From NCBI RefSeq assembly GCF_000720175.1, contig NZ_JOIX01000018.1, positions 151,458-215,457 of the forward strand: 64,000 bases of DNA, in the 5' to 3' direction. The notes under the pieces are model-generated. The model searched no databases. It was given only the letters and a program-made list of their open reading frames with translations, and was not told where the DNA came from. Position numbers and translations under genes: made by a program. Numbering within the stretch: the first letter of the stretch is position 1; each line of letters opens with the position of its first letter. Source of the DNA: Streptomyces sp. NRRL S-337 (GTDB lineage Bacteria > Actinomycetota > Actinomycetes > Streptomycetales > Streptomycetaceae). This document shows positions 10,172 to 19,900 of the stretch, piece after piece.

Positions 10172-11176
10172 GTGGACATCGACATGAGTGCCCTGCGGGG
10201 GCTGGTGCGGGAGAAGGAGATCTCGTTCGACCTGCTGGTCGAGGCGATCGAGTCGGCCCTCCTCATCGCATACCACCGCACCGAGGGCAGCCGCCGGCGG
10301 GCGCGGGTGGAGCTGGACCGCAACACCGGCCATGTGACGGTGTGGGCGAAGGAGGACCCCGAGGACCTGGAGGAGGGTGCCGAGCCGCGTGAGTTCGACG
10401 ACACCCCGTCCGGCTTCGGGCGGATCGCGGCGACCACCGCCAAGCAGGTCATCCTGCAGCGGCTGCGGGACGCCGAGGAGGAGATCACGTTCGGCGAGTA
10501 CGCCGGGCGGGAGGGCGACGTCGTCACCGGCGTCGTCCAGCAGGGCAAGGACCCCAAGAACGTCCTGGTCGACATCGGCAAGCTGGAGGCCATCCTGCCG
10601 GTGCAGGAACAGGTCCCCGGTGAGGAGTACACCCACGGCACCCGGCTGCGGTCGTACGTCGTCCGGGTGGTCAAGGGCGTGCGCGGCCCGTCGGTGACGC
10701 TGTCGCGCACCCACCCCAACCTGGTGAAGAAGCTCTTCGCCATGGAGGTGCCGGAGATCGCGGACGGGTCGGTGGAGATCGCCGCCATCGCCCGCGAGGC
10801 CGGGCACCGCACGAAGATCGCCGTGCGCTCGACGCGGTCGGGGCTGAACGCCAAGGGTGCGTGCATCGGCCCCATGGGCGGGCGGGTGCGGGCCGTGATG
10901 GCCGAGCTCAACGGCGAGAAGATCGACATCGTGGACTGGTCGGACGACCCCGCCGACCTGGTCGCCAACGCGCTGTCGCCGGCCCGGGTCAGCAAGGTCG
11001 AGGTCGTGGACCTGGCGGCACGCTCCGCCCGGGTCACCGTCCCCGATTACCAGCTGTCACTGGCCATCGGCAAGGAAGGCCAGAACGCCCGTCTGGCGGC
11101 CCGGCTCACCGGATGGCGGATCGACATCCGGCCGGACACCGAGCACGCCTCGCAGGCCGGGGATCACACGTCGTAG
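10172..11176 (+). CDS. nusA: Transcription termination/antitermination factor NusA
   Basis: A 334-residue factor with the N-terminal RNA-polymerase-binding domain ([18 protein letters not shown]), an S1 domain ([20 protein letters not shown]) and two KH domains ([14 protein letters not shown] and [19 protein letters not shown]). It lacks the C-terminal acidic repeats of E. coli NusA, as is normal for actinobacteria. GTG 10172 is preceded by AAGGAGGAGG; an ATG three codons later is an alternative. It acts on RNA polymerase pausing and rRNA antitermination, which fits with the rrn leader at the right end of the window. Confidence 0.96.
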   Translation: MDIDMSALRGLVREKEISFDLLVEAIESALLIAYHRTEGSRRRARVELDRNTGHVTVWAKEDPEDLEEGAEPREFDDTPSGFGRIAATTAKQVILQRLRDAEEEITFGEYAGREGDVVTGVVQQGKDPKNVLVDIGKLEAILPVQEQVPGEEYTHGTRLRSYVVRVVKGVRGPSVTLSRTHPNLVKKLFAMEVPEIADGSVEIAAIAREAGHRTKIAVRSTRSGLNAKGACIGPMGGRVRAVMAELNGEKIDIVDWSDDPADLVANALSPARVSKVEVVDLAARSARVTVPDYQLSLAIGKEGQNARLAARLTGWRIDIRPDTEHASQAGDHTS

Positions 11177-11298
11177 CCGCCGGAGCCGCGGCCCACGGAA
11201 AAATTGGTGGCGCCGCGGACCTCCGACGGGAATTCTGAGCAACCGTTCGGCCCTTACCCCATCGGGGTGCGGTCGACGCGGGGAGGTAGACTTAAGCA

Positions 11299-11577
11299 GT
11301 GTCTGGCCGGACGCATGCCCGCGCATGCCCTGAGCGCACATGTCTGGGATGCCGGGAGCGGACGGCCAAGGGCGATTTGCTGCGCATCGTGGAGATCGAG
11401 GGTGAGTGTGCCCCTGATCCTCGCGGTACGCTGCCCGGCCGGGGTGCATACGTGCACCCGACACTGGTCTGCCTCGACCTGGCGGTCCGCCGCCGGGCGT
11501 TTCCCCGGGCCTTTCGGGGCCGGGGGCCGTTCGACACGACGGACGTTCGTCGGTTCCTCGAACGGCACGCCGGTTGA
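11299..11577 (+). CDS. ylxR: YlxR family RNA-binding protein (DUF448)
   Basis: A small basic protein of 92 residues. The signature RTCLGCRERTAKGDLLRIV is typical of YlxR, whose conserved GRGAY loop (here PGRGAYVHP) is also present. It lies between nusA and infB as in most Gram-positive bacteria. GTG 11299 is chosen by family length. Its exact role is not settled; homologues bind RNA or RNase P and affect gene expression. Confidence 0.93.
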   Translation: MSGRTHARACPERTCLGCRERTAKGDLLRIVEIEGECAPDPRGTLPGRGAYVHPTLVCLDLAVRRRAFPRAFRGRGPFDTTDVRRFLERHAG

Positions 11578-11754
11578 AGCCGCCCACTGCAACAACGCAC
11601 AGCAAGAACGCACAGCGCACGGAAAACCGTGCGGTCAGGTACCTCGCGAGTCGGAAGTAGGTCGAGATTGCGATGAGCACTCGATGAGTACGCGATGAGT
11701 ACGCCCATGAAGTAGCGACGGTCCGGTGGACACCCCGGACCTAGAAGGAGCGAA

Positions 11755-14700
11755 GTGGCTAAGGTCCGGGTATACGAACTCGCCAAGGAGTTCGGCGTGG
11801 AGAGCAAGGTCGTCATGGCCAAGCTCCAAGAACTTGGTGAATTCGTCCGTTCGGCGTCCTCGACGATCGAGGCGCCGGTTGTTCGCAAGTTGACCGACGC
11901 TTTCCAGGCAGGCAGTGGCAACGGCCGCGCCGCCGGGAAGCCCGCGGCGCCGCGCAAGTCGGCCCCCGCGAAGCCGTCGGCGCCCTCCCCGGCGCAGGCG
12001 GCTCGTCCTGCTGCCCCCAAGCCGGGTGCCCCCAAGCCGGGCCCCGCGGCCCCGGCTCCGGCCGCCTCCGAGGCGCCGGCCCCCGCGGCCCCCAAGAGCA
12101 CCACCCCCGCTCCGGGTCCGCGCCCCGCCCCGGCGCGCCCGGCAACCCCCAAGCCTGCTCAGGCCGCGCCCGCGCAGCCCGAGTTCCAGGCGCCCCCGGC
12201 CGCCCCGTCGGCCCCCCGTCCCGCTGCCACCCCCGGCCCGCGCCCGGCCCGTCCGGCGCCCGGTCCCGGTCAGGGTGGTCAGGGCCGTGGCAACGCCCCG
12301 CGCCCCGGTGGCGAGCGTCCGGCCGCGCGTCCCGGCGGTCGTCCGTCCGGCCCGCGTCCGGGTAACAACCCCTTCACCTCCGGTGGCTCCACGGGCATGG
12401 CCCGTCCGCAGGCCCCCCGTCCCGGTGGCGCGCCGCGTCCCGGCGGCCAGGGTGGTCCCGGCGGCCCGCGTCCGCAGGGCGGCGGCCAGGGCGGCCCCCG
12501 TCCCCAGGGCCAGGGCGGCGCGCGTCCGACCCCCGGTGGTATGCCCCGTCCGCAGGGTGCGGCCCCCGGCGGTGCCGGCCCGCGTCCCGGCGGCGGTAAC
12601 CGTCCGAACCCGGGCATGATGCCGCAGCGTCCGGCTGCCGGCCCGCGTCCGGGCCCCGGTGGCGGCGGCGGTCGCGGTCCCGGCGGTGCCGGTCGTCCCG
12701 GCGGCGGCGGTCGTCCCGGTGGCGGCGGCTTCGCCGGTCGTCCCGGTGGTGGCGGCGGCGGTCGTCCCGGTGCCGGCGGCGGCTTCGCCGGTCGTCCCGG
12801 TGGCGGTGGCCCCGGCGGCGGTGGCGGCGGCTTCGGCGGTCGTCCCGGCTTCGCCGGTCGTCCCGGCGGTCCCGGTGGCCGTGGTGGCACGCAGGGTGCG
12901 TTCGGCCGTCCCGGCGGTCCGGCGCGTCGCGGCCGCAAGTCGAAGCGGCAGCGCCGTCAGGAGTACGAGGCCATGCAGGCCCCGTCGGTCGGCGGCATCA
13001 TGCTGCCGCGCGGCAACGGTGCGACGGTTCGCCTGTCGCGCGGTGCCTCGCTGACGGACTTCGCCGAGAAGATCAACGCCAACCCGGCGTCGCTGGTCCA
13101 GGTCATGCTGAACCTGGGCGAGATGGTCACCGCGACCCAGTCGGTCTCCGACGAGACGCTGCAGCTGCTCGCCGACGAGATGAACTACGTCGTCGAGATC
13201 GTCAGCCCGGAGGAGGAGGACCGCGAGCTTCTCGAGTCCTTCGACATCGACTTCGGTGAGAACGAGGGCGGCGAGGACATGCTCGTCGCGCGTCCGCCGG
13301 TGGTGACCGTCATGGGTCACGTCGACCACGGTAAGACCCGACTGCTCGACGCGATCCGCAAGACGAACGTCATCGCGGGCGAGGCCGGCGGCATCACCCA
13401 GCACATCGGTGCCTACCAGGTCGCGACCGAGGTCAACGACGAAGAGCGGCGCATCACCTTCATCGACACCCCCGGTCACGAGGCGTTCACCGCCATGCGT
13501 GCCCGTGGTGCCAAGTCGACCGACATCGCGATCCTCGTGGTGGCGGCCAACGACGGTGTCATGCCGCAGACGATCGAGGCCCTGAACCACGCCAAGGCGG
13601 CCGACGTGCCGATCGTGGTCGCGGTCAACAAGATCGACGTCGAGGGCGCCGACCCGACCAAGGTGCGCGGTCAGCTGACCGAGTACGGCCTGGTGGCCGA
13701 GGAGTACGGCGGCGACACCATGTTCGTCGACATCTCCGCCAAGCAGGGGCTCAACATCGAGTCGCTGCTGGAGGCCGTGGTCCTCACCGCGGACGCCGCG
13801 CTCGACCTGCGGGCCAATGCCGAGCAGGACGCGCAGGGTATTGCGATCGAGGCCCACCTCGACCGCGGCCGCGGCGCCGTGGCCACCGTCCTCGTCCAGC
13901 GCGGTACCCTCCGCGTCGGTGACACGATGGTCGCCGGTGACGCGTACGGCCGTGTCCGTGCGATGTTCGACGACAAGGGCAACAACGTCGAGGAAGCGGG
14001 TCCGTCGACCCCCGTCCTGGTCCTGGGTCTGACCAACGTCCCGGGCGCCGGCGACAACTTCCTGGTCGTCGACGAGGACCGCACGGCCCGCCAGATCGCC
14101 GAGAAGCGCGCGGCGCGCGAGCGCAACGCGGCCTTCGCCAAGCGCACCCGCCGGGTCTCCCTGGAGGACCTGGACAAGGTGCTCAAGGCCGGCGAGGTCC
14201 AGCAGCTCAACCTCATCATCAAGGGTGACGCTTCTGGTTCCGTCGAGGCCCTGGAGTCCTCGCTGCTCCAGCTCGACGTCGGCGAAGAGGTCGACATCCG
14301 GGTGCTGCACCGCGGCGTCGGTGCGGTCACGGAGACCGACATCAACCTGGCGTCCGGCTCCGACGCGATCGTCATCGGCTTCAACGTGCGGGCCGAGGGC
14401 CGCGCCACGCAGATGGCCGAGCGCGAGGGCGTCGACGTCCGGTACTACTCGGTCATCTACCAGGCGATCGAGGAGATCGAGGCGGCCCTCAAGGGCATGC
14501 TCAAGCCGGAGTACGAAGAGGTCGAGCTCGGTACGGCGGAGATCCGCGAGGTCTTCAAGTCGTCCAAGCTGGGCAACATCGCGGGTGTTCTCATCCGCTC
14601 CGGCGAGGTCAAGCGCAACACCAAGGCGCGCCTCATCCGCGACGGCAAGGTGGTCGCGGAGAACCTCAACATCGACGGTCTGCGTCGCTTCAAGGACGAC

Positions 14701-14814
14701 GTCACCGAGATCCGCGAAGGCTTCGAGGGTGGTATCAACCTCGGGAACTTCAACGACATCAAGGTCGACGACGTCATCGCGACGTACGAGATGCGCGAGA
14801 AGCCGCGCGGCTGA
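11755..14814 (+). CDS. infB: Translation initiation factor IF-2
   Basis: A 1019-residue GTPase that delivers fMet-tRNA to the 30S subunit. GTG 11755 has the ribosome-binding site GAAGGAG. The N-terminus ([15 protein letters not shown]) is the first IF2_N module. A second one follows a very long low-complexity region, first Ala/Pro-rich (about residues 60-170) and then Gly/Arg/Pro-rich (about 170-390), with DNA repeats around 12660-12925. The G-domain begins at residue 521 with GHVDHGKT, then DTPGHEAF (about 572) and NKID (625). The C-terminal domains end at MREKPRG. The length is typical of Streptomyces IF-2. Confidence 0.97.
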   Translation: MAKVRVYELAKEFGVESKVVMAKLQELGEFVRSASSTIEAPVVRKLTDAFQAGSGNGRAAGKPAAPRKSAPAKPSAPSPAQAARPAAPKPGAPKPGPAAPAPAASEAPAPAAPKSTTPAPGPRPAPARPATPKPAQAAPAQPEFQAPPAAPSAPRPAATPGPRPARPAPGPGQGGQGRGNAPRPGGERPAARPGGRPSGPRPGNNPFTSGGSTGMARPQAPRPGGAPRPGGQGGPGGPRPQGGGQGGPRPQGQGGARPTPGGMPRPQGAAPGGAGPRPGGGNRPNPGMMPQRPAAGPRPGPGGGGGRGPGGAGRPGGGGRPGGGGFAGRPGGGGGGRPGAGGGFAGRPGGGGPGGGGGGFGGRPGFAGRPGGPGGRGGTQGAFGRPGGPARRGRKSKRQRRQEYEAMQAPSVGGIMLPRGNGATVRLSRGASLTDFAEKINANPASLVQVMLNLGEMVTATQSVSDETLQLLADEMNYVVEIVSPEEEDRELLESFDIDFGENEGGEDMLVARPPVVTVMGHVDHGKTRLLDAIRKTNVIAGEAGGITQHIGAYQVATEVNDEERRITFIDTPGHEAFTAMRARGAKSTDIAILVVAANDGVMPQTIEALNHAKAADVPIVVAVNKIDVEGADPTKVRGQLTEYGLVAEEYGGDTMFVDISAKQGLNIESLLEAVVLTADAALDLRANAEQDAQGIAIEAHLDRGRGAVATVLVQRGTLRVGDTMVAGDAYGRVRAMFDDKGNNVEEAGPSTPVLVLGLTNVPGAGDNFLVVDEDRTARQIAEKRAARERNAAFAKRTRRVSLEDLDKVLKAGEVQQLNLIIKGDASGSVEALESSLLQLDVGEEVDIRVLHRGVGAVTETDINLASGSDAIVIGFNVRAEGRATQMAEREGVDVRYYSVIYQAIEEIEAALKGMLKPEYEEVELGTAEIREVFKSSKLGNIAGVLIRSGEVKRNTKARLIRDGKVVAENLNIDGLRRFKDDVTEIREGFEGGINLGNFNDIKVDDVIATYEMREKPRG

Positions 14815-14830
14815 TCACGCAGCGTCCTTT

Positions 14831-14870
14831 CGGGGCCGGTCGGCGGAAGAAACTCCGTCGATCGGCCCCG
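14831..14870 (+). terminator. Hairpin downstream of infB
   Basis: CGGGGCCGGTCG (14831-14842) pairs with CGATCGGCCCCG (14859-14870) through 12 positions, one of them G-U, around a 16-base loop. It may be a terminator or attenuator between infB and the DUF503 gene; no U-tract is present. Confidence 0.55.
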
Positions 14871-14963
14871 GCCGTTGCGTGTACGGTTCGAACTGACACG
14901 CACACCCCCGGCCCATGCCGGGAGGTGCCCCCAAGGCCCCACGGGTGGCTTGACCCGGCTTGC

Positions 14964-15257
14964 ATGTACGTAGGGACGCTGTCCTTCGACCTGCTTCTCG
15001 GCGACGTACGGTCGCTGAAGGAGAAGCGCTCCGTCGTCCGCCCGATCGTCTCCGAACTCCACCGCAAATTCGCGGTGAGCGTGGCGGAGGTCGGGGACCA
15101 GGATCTGTACCGCAGGGCCACCATCGGCCTGGCGGCGGTGTCCGGGGACGTCGGGCACCTCACCGATGTCATGGACCGCTGCGAGCGCCTGGTCGCCGCA
15201 CGGCCCGAAGTGGAGCTGCTGTCGGTACGCCGACGGCTGCACGGCGACGACGACTGA
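14964..15257 (+). CDS. DUF503 (YlxP-like) protein
   Basis: A 97-residue protein beginning MYVGTLSFDLLLGDVRSLKE, the family's usual start, which sets ATG 14964 over an upstream in-frame start at 14925. The segment LKEKRSVVRPIV and the following strand-rich body are diagnostic for DUF503. It always travels between infB and rbfA, and a role linked to ribosome assembly or translation is inferred from that context. No catalytic residues are known. Confidence 0.9.
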   Translation: MYVGTLSFDLLLGDVRSLKEKRSVVRPIVSELHRKFAVSVAEVGDQDLYRRATIGLAAVSGDVGHLTDVMDRCERLVAARPEVELLSVRRRLHGDDD

Positions 15258-15323
15258 CCTGATGACGGGGCAGGTCGCCGCCGGTGGAAGCACAATTGTG
15301 GAAGACAAGAAGGAGACGGACCA

Positions 15324-15773
15324 GTGGCCGACAATGCGCGGGCGAAGAAGCTGGCGGACCTCATCCGGGAGGTGGTCGCCCAGAAGCTGCAGCGCGGCAT
15401 CAAGGACCCGCGGCTCGGCTCACACGTGACCATCACGGACACCCGGGTCACCGGCGACCTGCGGGAGGCTACGGTCTTCTACACGGTCTACGGCGACGAC
15501 GAGGACCGGGCGAGCGCCGCCGCCGGGCTGGAGAGTGCCAAGGGCATGCTGCGCTCCGCGGTCGGTGCCGCGGCCGGCACGAAGTTCACGCCGACCCTGG
15601 CGTTCGTGGCGGACGCCCTGCCGGAGAACGCCAAGACCATCGAGGACCTCCTCGACAAGGCACGGGCCTCGGACGCCAAGGTCCGGGAGGTCTCCTCGGG
15701 CGCCAAGTACGCCGGCGAGGCCGATCCGTACCGCAAGCCCGGCGACGACGAGGATGACGAGGGCACCGCGTAA
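15324..15773 (+). CDS. rbfA: Ribosome-binding factor A
   Basis: A 149-residue KH-fold protein that binds the 5' end region of 16S rRNA during 30S maturation and cold adaptation. It shows the family pattern ARAKKLADLIREVVAQKL, DPRLGSHVTITD and the C-terminal segment ENAKTIEDLLDKA, followed by an acidic tail (GDDEDDEGTA). GTG 15324 has AAGGAG about ten bases upstream. It ends two bases before truB, so both are in one transcript. Confidence 0.95.
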   Translation: MADNARAKKLADLIREVVAQKLQRGIKDPRLGSHVTITDTRVTGDLREATVFYTVYGDDEDRASAAAGLESAKGMLRSAVGAAAGTKFTPTLAFVADALPENAKTIEDLLDKARASDAKVREVSSGAKYAGEADPYRKPGDDEDDEGTA

Positions 15774-15775
15774 GA

Positions 15776-16705
15776 ATGAAGCGTGAGAGCAACAAGCCGG
15801 GCGGCCTGATCATCGTCGACAAGCCGGCCGGCTTCACTTCGCACGACGTGGTGGCGAAGATGCGCGGTATGGCCCGCACCCGCAGGGTCGGCCATGCCGG
15901 CACCCTCGACCCGATGGCCACCGGCGTGCTCGTCCTCGGCCTGGAGCGGGCCACCAAGCTCCTCGGCCACCTGGCGCTGACGGAGAAGGAATACGTCGGC
16001 ACCGTCCGGCTGGGCCAGAACACGGTCACCGATGACGCCGAGGGCGAGATCACCGCGTCCAAGGCGGCGCACGGCCTCGCCCGCGAGGACATCGACTCCG
16101 GGGTCGCGCTGCTGTCGGGCGCGATCATGCAGGTGCCCTCCAAGGTCAGTGCCATCAAGATCAACGGCAAGCGGTCGTACTCCCGGGTGCGCGACGGCGA
16201 GGACGTGGAGATCCCGGCCCGCCCGGTCACCGTCTCCTCGTTCGTGGTGCACTCCGCGCACGAGACCGAGGCGGAGGACGGCACGCCGGTGACCGACCTG
16301 CTGGTCTCCGTCGAGTGCTCCTCCGGTACGTACATCCGCGCCCTGGCCCGCGACCTGGGCGCCGGTCTCGGCGTCGGCGGCCATCTGACCGCGCTGCGCC
16401 GCACCCGCGTCGGGCCCTACAAGCTGGACCGGGCGCAGACCCTGGAGCAGCTGCAGGCCGCGGTGGACGCCCCCGAGGGCGGCGGGCTGCCGATCATGCC
16501 GGTCGGTGAGGCGGCGGACGCGGCCTTCACCCGCTGGGACGTCACCGAGGCACAGTCCCGGCTGCTGCTGAACGGCGCGCGGATCCCGATGCCGCGCTTC
16601 GAGGCCGACGGGCCGGTTGCGGCCTTCGGGCCCGACGGGCGGTTCCTGGCGCTGGTGGAGAACCAGGGCGGGAAGGCCAAGAGCCTGGCGGTCTTCGCCA
16701 TCTGA
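15776..16705 (+). CDS. truB: tRNA pseudouridine55 synthase TruB
   Basis: A 309-residue enzyme making pseudouridine 55 in the T loop of tRNA. The catalytic Asp is D45 in GTLDPMATGVL. Other family segments are KPAGFTSHDVV near the start, SAIKINGKRSYSRVR, and CSSGTYIRALARDLG, followed by the C-terminal PUA-like part (LLLNGARIPMP). ATG 15776 starts two bases after rbfA. It is the last gene of the operon begun by rimP. Confidence 0.96.
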   Translation: MKRESNKPGGLIIVDKPAGFTSHDVVAKMRGMARTRRVGHAGTLDPMATGVLVLGLERATKLLGHLALTEKEYVGTVRLGQNTVTDDAEGEITASKAAHGLAREDIDSGVALLSGAIMQVPSKVSAIKINGKRSYSRVRDGEDVEIPARPVTVSSFVVHSAHETEAEDGTPVTDLLVSVECSSGTYIRALARDLGAGLGVGGHLTALRRTRVGPYKLDRAQTLEQLQAAVDAPEGGGLPIMPVGEAADAAFTRWDVTEAQSRLLLNGARIPMPRFEADGPVAAFGPDGRFLALVENQGGKAKSLAVFAI

Positions 16706-16727
16706 CCCCTGGGAGCCGGACCGGAAT

Positions 16728-16763
16728 CCCGGTATCCGGGAGAGCCGGAAACCCGGCTTCCGG
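16728..16763 (+). terminator. Two adjacent short hairpins after truB
   Basis: CCCGG-tat-CCGGG (16728-16740) is followed by CCGGAA-acccggc-TTCCGG (16745-16763), within a run of CCGG-rich sequence directly downstream of truB. This is a possible transcription end for the operon. The remaining bases up to 16987 hold the inverted repeat listed next and no gene. Confidence 0.45.
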
Positions 16764-16858
16764 GAGGGGTGGTGGAACGCGGGCCGCCCGGCAGACACGG
16801 TGCCGGTCCGCGCTCCACCATCCCCCTCCTCTTGATCTCTATCCAGCGCACCTCGGGC

Positions 16859-16891
16859 ATTCACTCATTCGGTGAGGCGCTCGGAGTGAAT
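16859..16891. promoter_or_regulatory. Inverted repeat ATTCACTC/GAGTGAAT upstream of the 1376-residue gene
   Basis: Perfect 8-base arms (16859-16866 and 16884-16891) are separated by 17 bases, about 100 bases before the start at 16988. The arrangement is operator-like. No sigma-factor boxes are clear around it. Confidence 0.4.
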
Positions 16892-16987
16892 CAAGGCGTG
16901 GACGGGGGCGCGTTCGCCGCACACCCTGCCAGGACGATCACGGCCTGCTTACCGTTCGGAGGACGGTACCGGCGGGAAGGATCGGCA

Positions 16988-19900
16988 ATGGCGTTGCTGG
17001 ATGCCGATGCGGACACCGCACTGGTGCGGATCCGCGATCTGGCAGGTCACACCCGCGGAACGGGATTCCTCGCGGACCACGAAGGCACGGTGGTCACCAG
17101 CCACGAGGCGGTGGACGGCGCGGCCGGACTGGTGCTCCAGCCCATGCGGCCGGTCACGGCCACCGGCGGGGCGGCCACCGCATGGACCCGCCCGGTGGAG
17201 CCGAGCGCCATCACCCCCCTCCCCGGAAGCGGGCTCGCACTCATCCGGACCACCGGCTTCCGCCCGGACCGGCTCCGCCCTCTGCCGATCGGCACGGCAC
17301 GGCCGGACGCGGGCGCACCGGCCCGGCTCTGGGCGGGCGGCTGGCTGGACGGCACGGTCGTCGGCCCCGCCTCGGGCGTCACGTACACCGCCGGCGACCG
17401 TGTCCACCACCTCGACCACGTCCTGGAGCTGGCACTGTGCGCGGGCGGCCGGGAGGCACTGCGGCTGGGCGGGCCCGCGATCGGCGGGCCGGTGCTCGAC
17501 GGCCGGACCGGTGTGGTGCTCGGCGTCCTGGGCAGCGCACTGCACGCCGGCCGCCGGGCCGGCGGTCTCGCCGTCCCGCTGCGCGCGGTCGCCGAGGCCG
17601 CGCCCGGGCGCCCGCTGGCTGCCCTGCTGGCGCGCAACGCGGCGACCGTCCCCGCGTACGGCAGCGAACTGAACCCCGCCGGGGTGCTGCGGCTCACGGC
17701 CCTCTCCGCGAGCCCGTCAGCCGCCGGGCCGGGCCCCGACCCGGTCGAACGCCCCGAGGTACAGGGAGAGTTGACCCGCTTCACGGAGGCGGCGTCCGGG
17801 GCGTCCGGGGCGCGTGTGCTGGCTCTGGTGGGCGGCTCGGGCACCGGGCGGAGCACGGAGCTGGCCCGGCTGGCGGCGCGCCGGTCGGCCGGCGGGCTGC
17901 CGGCCCCCACCGTCCGGCTGCGCGGCGCCGACCTGCGGGCCGGCGACGAGGGCCTGCGCAGCGCGGTGGGGCGCGCGCTGCGCTCCGCGGGCCGGACCCT
18001 CGTCGCCTCGGGACGTACGGCGGGCGACCCGACGGACGCCACCCCCGAGACCGTCGCCGCGCTCGCCGCCGGCACCGGCCGACCACTGCTGGTGCTGCTC
18101 GACGGCCCGGAGGAGATGCCGGCGGCCCTGGCCCGGCACGAGCGGCTGGCCGAGTGGACCGCCGCGACGGCCCACTGGCTGCGCACCGCCCGCGTCCAAC
18201 TGGTCATCGCCTGCCGCCCCACCTATTGGGAACGAGCCGGAGCGCTCTTCCCGCCGGGGCTGCTGCACCGGCCGCTGCCGGGCGGTGCGGCGCCCGCCCT
18301 CCCCGACTGCGTGGCGATCGGCGACCTCCCCGAGAGGGCGGCCGAGCGCGCCCGGGAACGCTACGGCCTGCCGCCCGGCGCCCCCGCCGCCCCGGACGCC
18401 CGCCACCCGCTGACGCTGCGGCTGCTGGCGGAGCTACGGGAGGAGCTGGCCGGGGGAGGAGGCCGGGCCGGGGCGGAACGCGGGAACGGGGAGACGGGCG
18501 GCGAGCCGGACGGGGAGCTGCTCGGCGCGCCGGACCGCCACCAGATCTTCGACGCCTACCTGGACCTGATGTCGCTGCGGATCGCCGTACGCATCGCCGC
18601 CGGGTACCGGCCCGCGCCGCGGGGCACCGCGGTGCGCAGGCTGGCCGCCCAGGTCGCCGGCCAGGTGCACGAGGCCGCCCGCCGCTGCCTCGCGTCCGTG
18701 GAGGGCGCGTTGGACCGTCCGTCCTTCGAGGAGGTCTTCCCGGTCCGGGCCGGCTGGTCCGCCGCGGTGCTCGCCGAGGGCCTGCTGGTGCCGGCCGGCC
18801 CCGGATACCGCTTCGCCCACGACGAGTTCGGTGAATGGCTGCAGGGTGCCCACGTCGATCTCGACCTGCTGACCGTCCCCGGTCACCGCCCCGCCCCGGT
18901 CGTCGAGGCCCTCCTCCGGCTCGCCCGGCAGGCAGGGCAGGTCCAACTCGCCTTCCGCCTGGCGGAGTTGGTACCGACGGCGACGGCGGACGGCGAGGGA
19001 CCACTCGGGGCGTCCCGCGGGGGCGGCCTGCTCCCGGCCCCGGGGGAGGACGTACCGCAGCCCCCGCTCCTCACGTGCCGCGGTGACCGCGGGGACGATG
19101 ACTCCGGGGACGGTCACTTCAGGGGCGGCGGCTCTTGCGACTGCGATTCTTGCGATGGCCCTTCTCGCGACGGCGACTCCTGGGCCTGGGACTCTTGGGC
19201 CTGGGAGTCGTGCGACGGGCGGTCGCCGGACGTTACGGACGCAGGGGCCGAGCCGCCTGTGCCGGGAGGGGCGCCGGAGCTGGAGCCGTGGCCGGGGCTG
19301 CGGCCGGGTGCGTGGGGCGAGGGAGCCGCGGTTGCGTCCCTACGGCCCGTGGACGGCCCCCGGTGGGCCCGGCAGCTGCTGGCCGGCGTCCTGCTCAGGC
19401 TCCCCGACGCCGGGCCGTACACCGGCGTGCTGCGGCTGCTGGCCGATCGGATCACCGAACGATCGCTGCGGGCGGGCGGGTTCGCGCACACCGGACTGGA
19501 CGCGTTCGGGTCGTGGTTCTGGGAGCGGCTGGCACTGGCGGACGAGGACCGGCTGGACCTGCTGCGGCGGCTGGTGCCGGCGGACGGGCGGGTGGCCGGC
19601 GGAGCGGTGGGTCCACCGGCGCGCTTTCTGGACGCCGCGGCCGGGATGCTCCGCACCGACCCGCAGCGCGTCCAGCCCCTCCTCTGCACGTGGTTCGACG
19701 ACACCCGCCTCCTGGGCGCGGGACGGTCACACCGCCCGGCGCACAGCCCGGTACCTCCGCCCCGGACGTCCGCGCCTTCGCCTCCCGACTCAGCACCCCT
19801 GCCGGACGCCTCCGCACCGGCGCCGCGCGAGATCACCGTGGCGGCCGCCGCGCAGGCCCTGCTGTACGCCCACCGCCGGCGGGCGCCCGATGCGCTCGCC

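Noticed and set aside
11635..14310. Long reverse-strand frame opposite infB, rich in Thr/Ala/Gly
   Set aside because: It is the complement of the Gly/Pro-rich repeats of IF-2; it has no start signals or domains.
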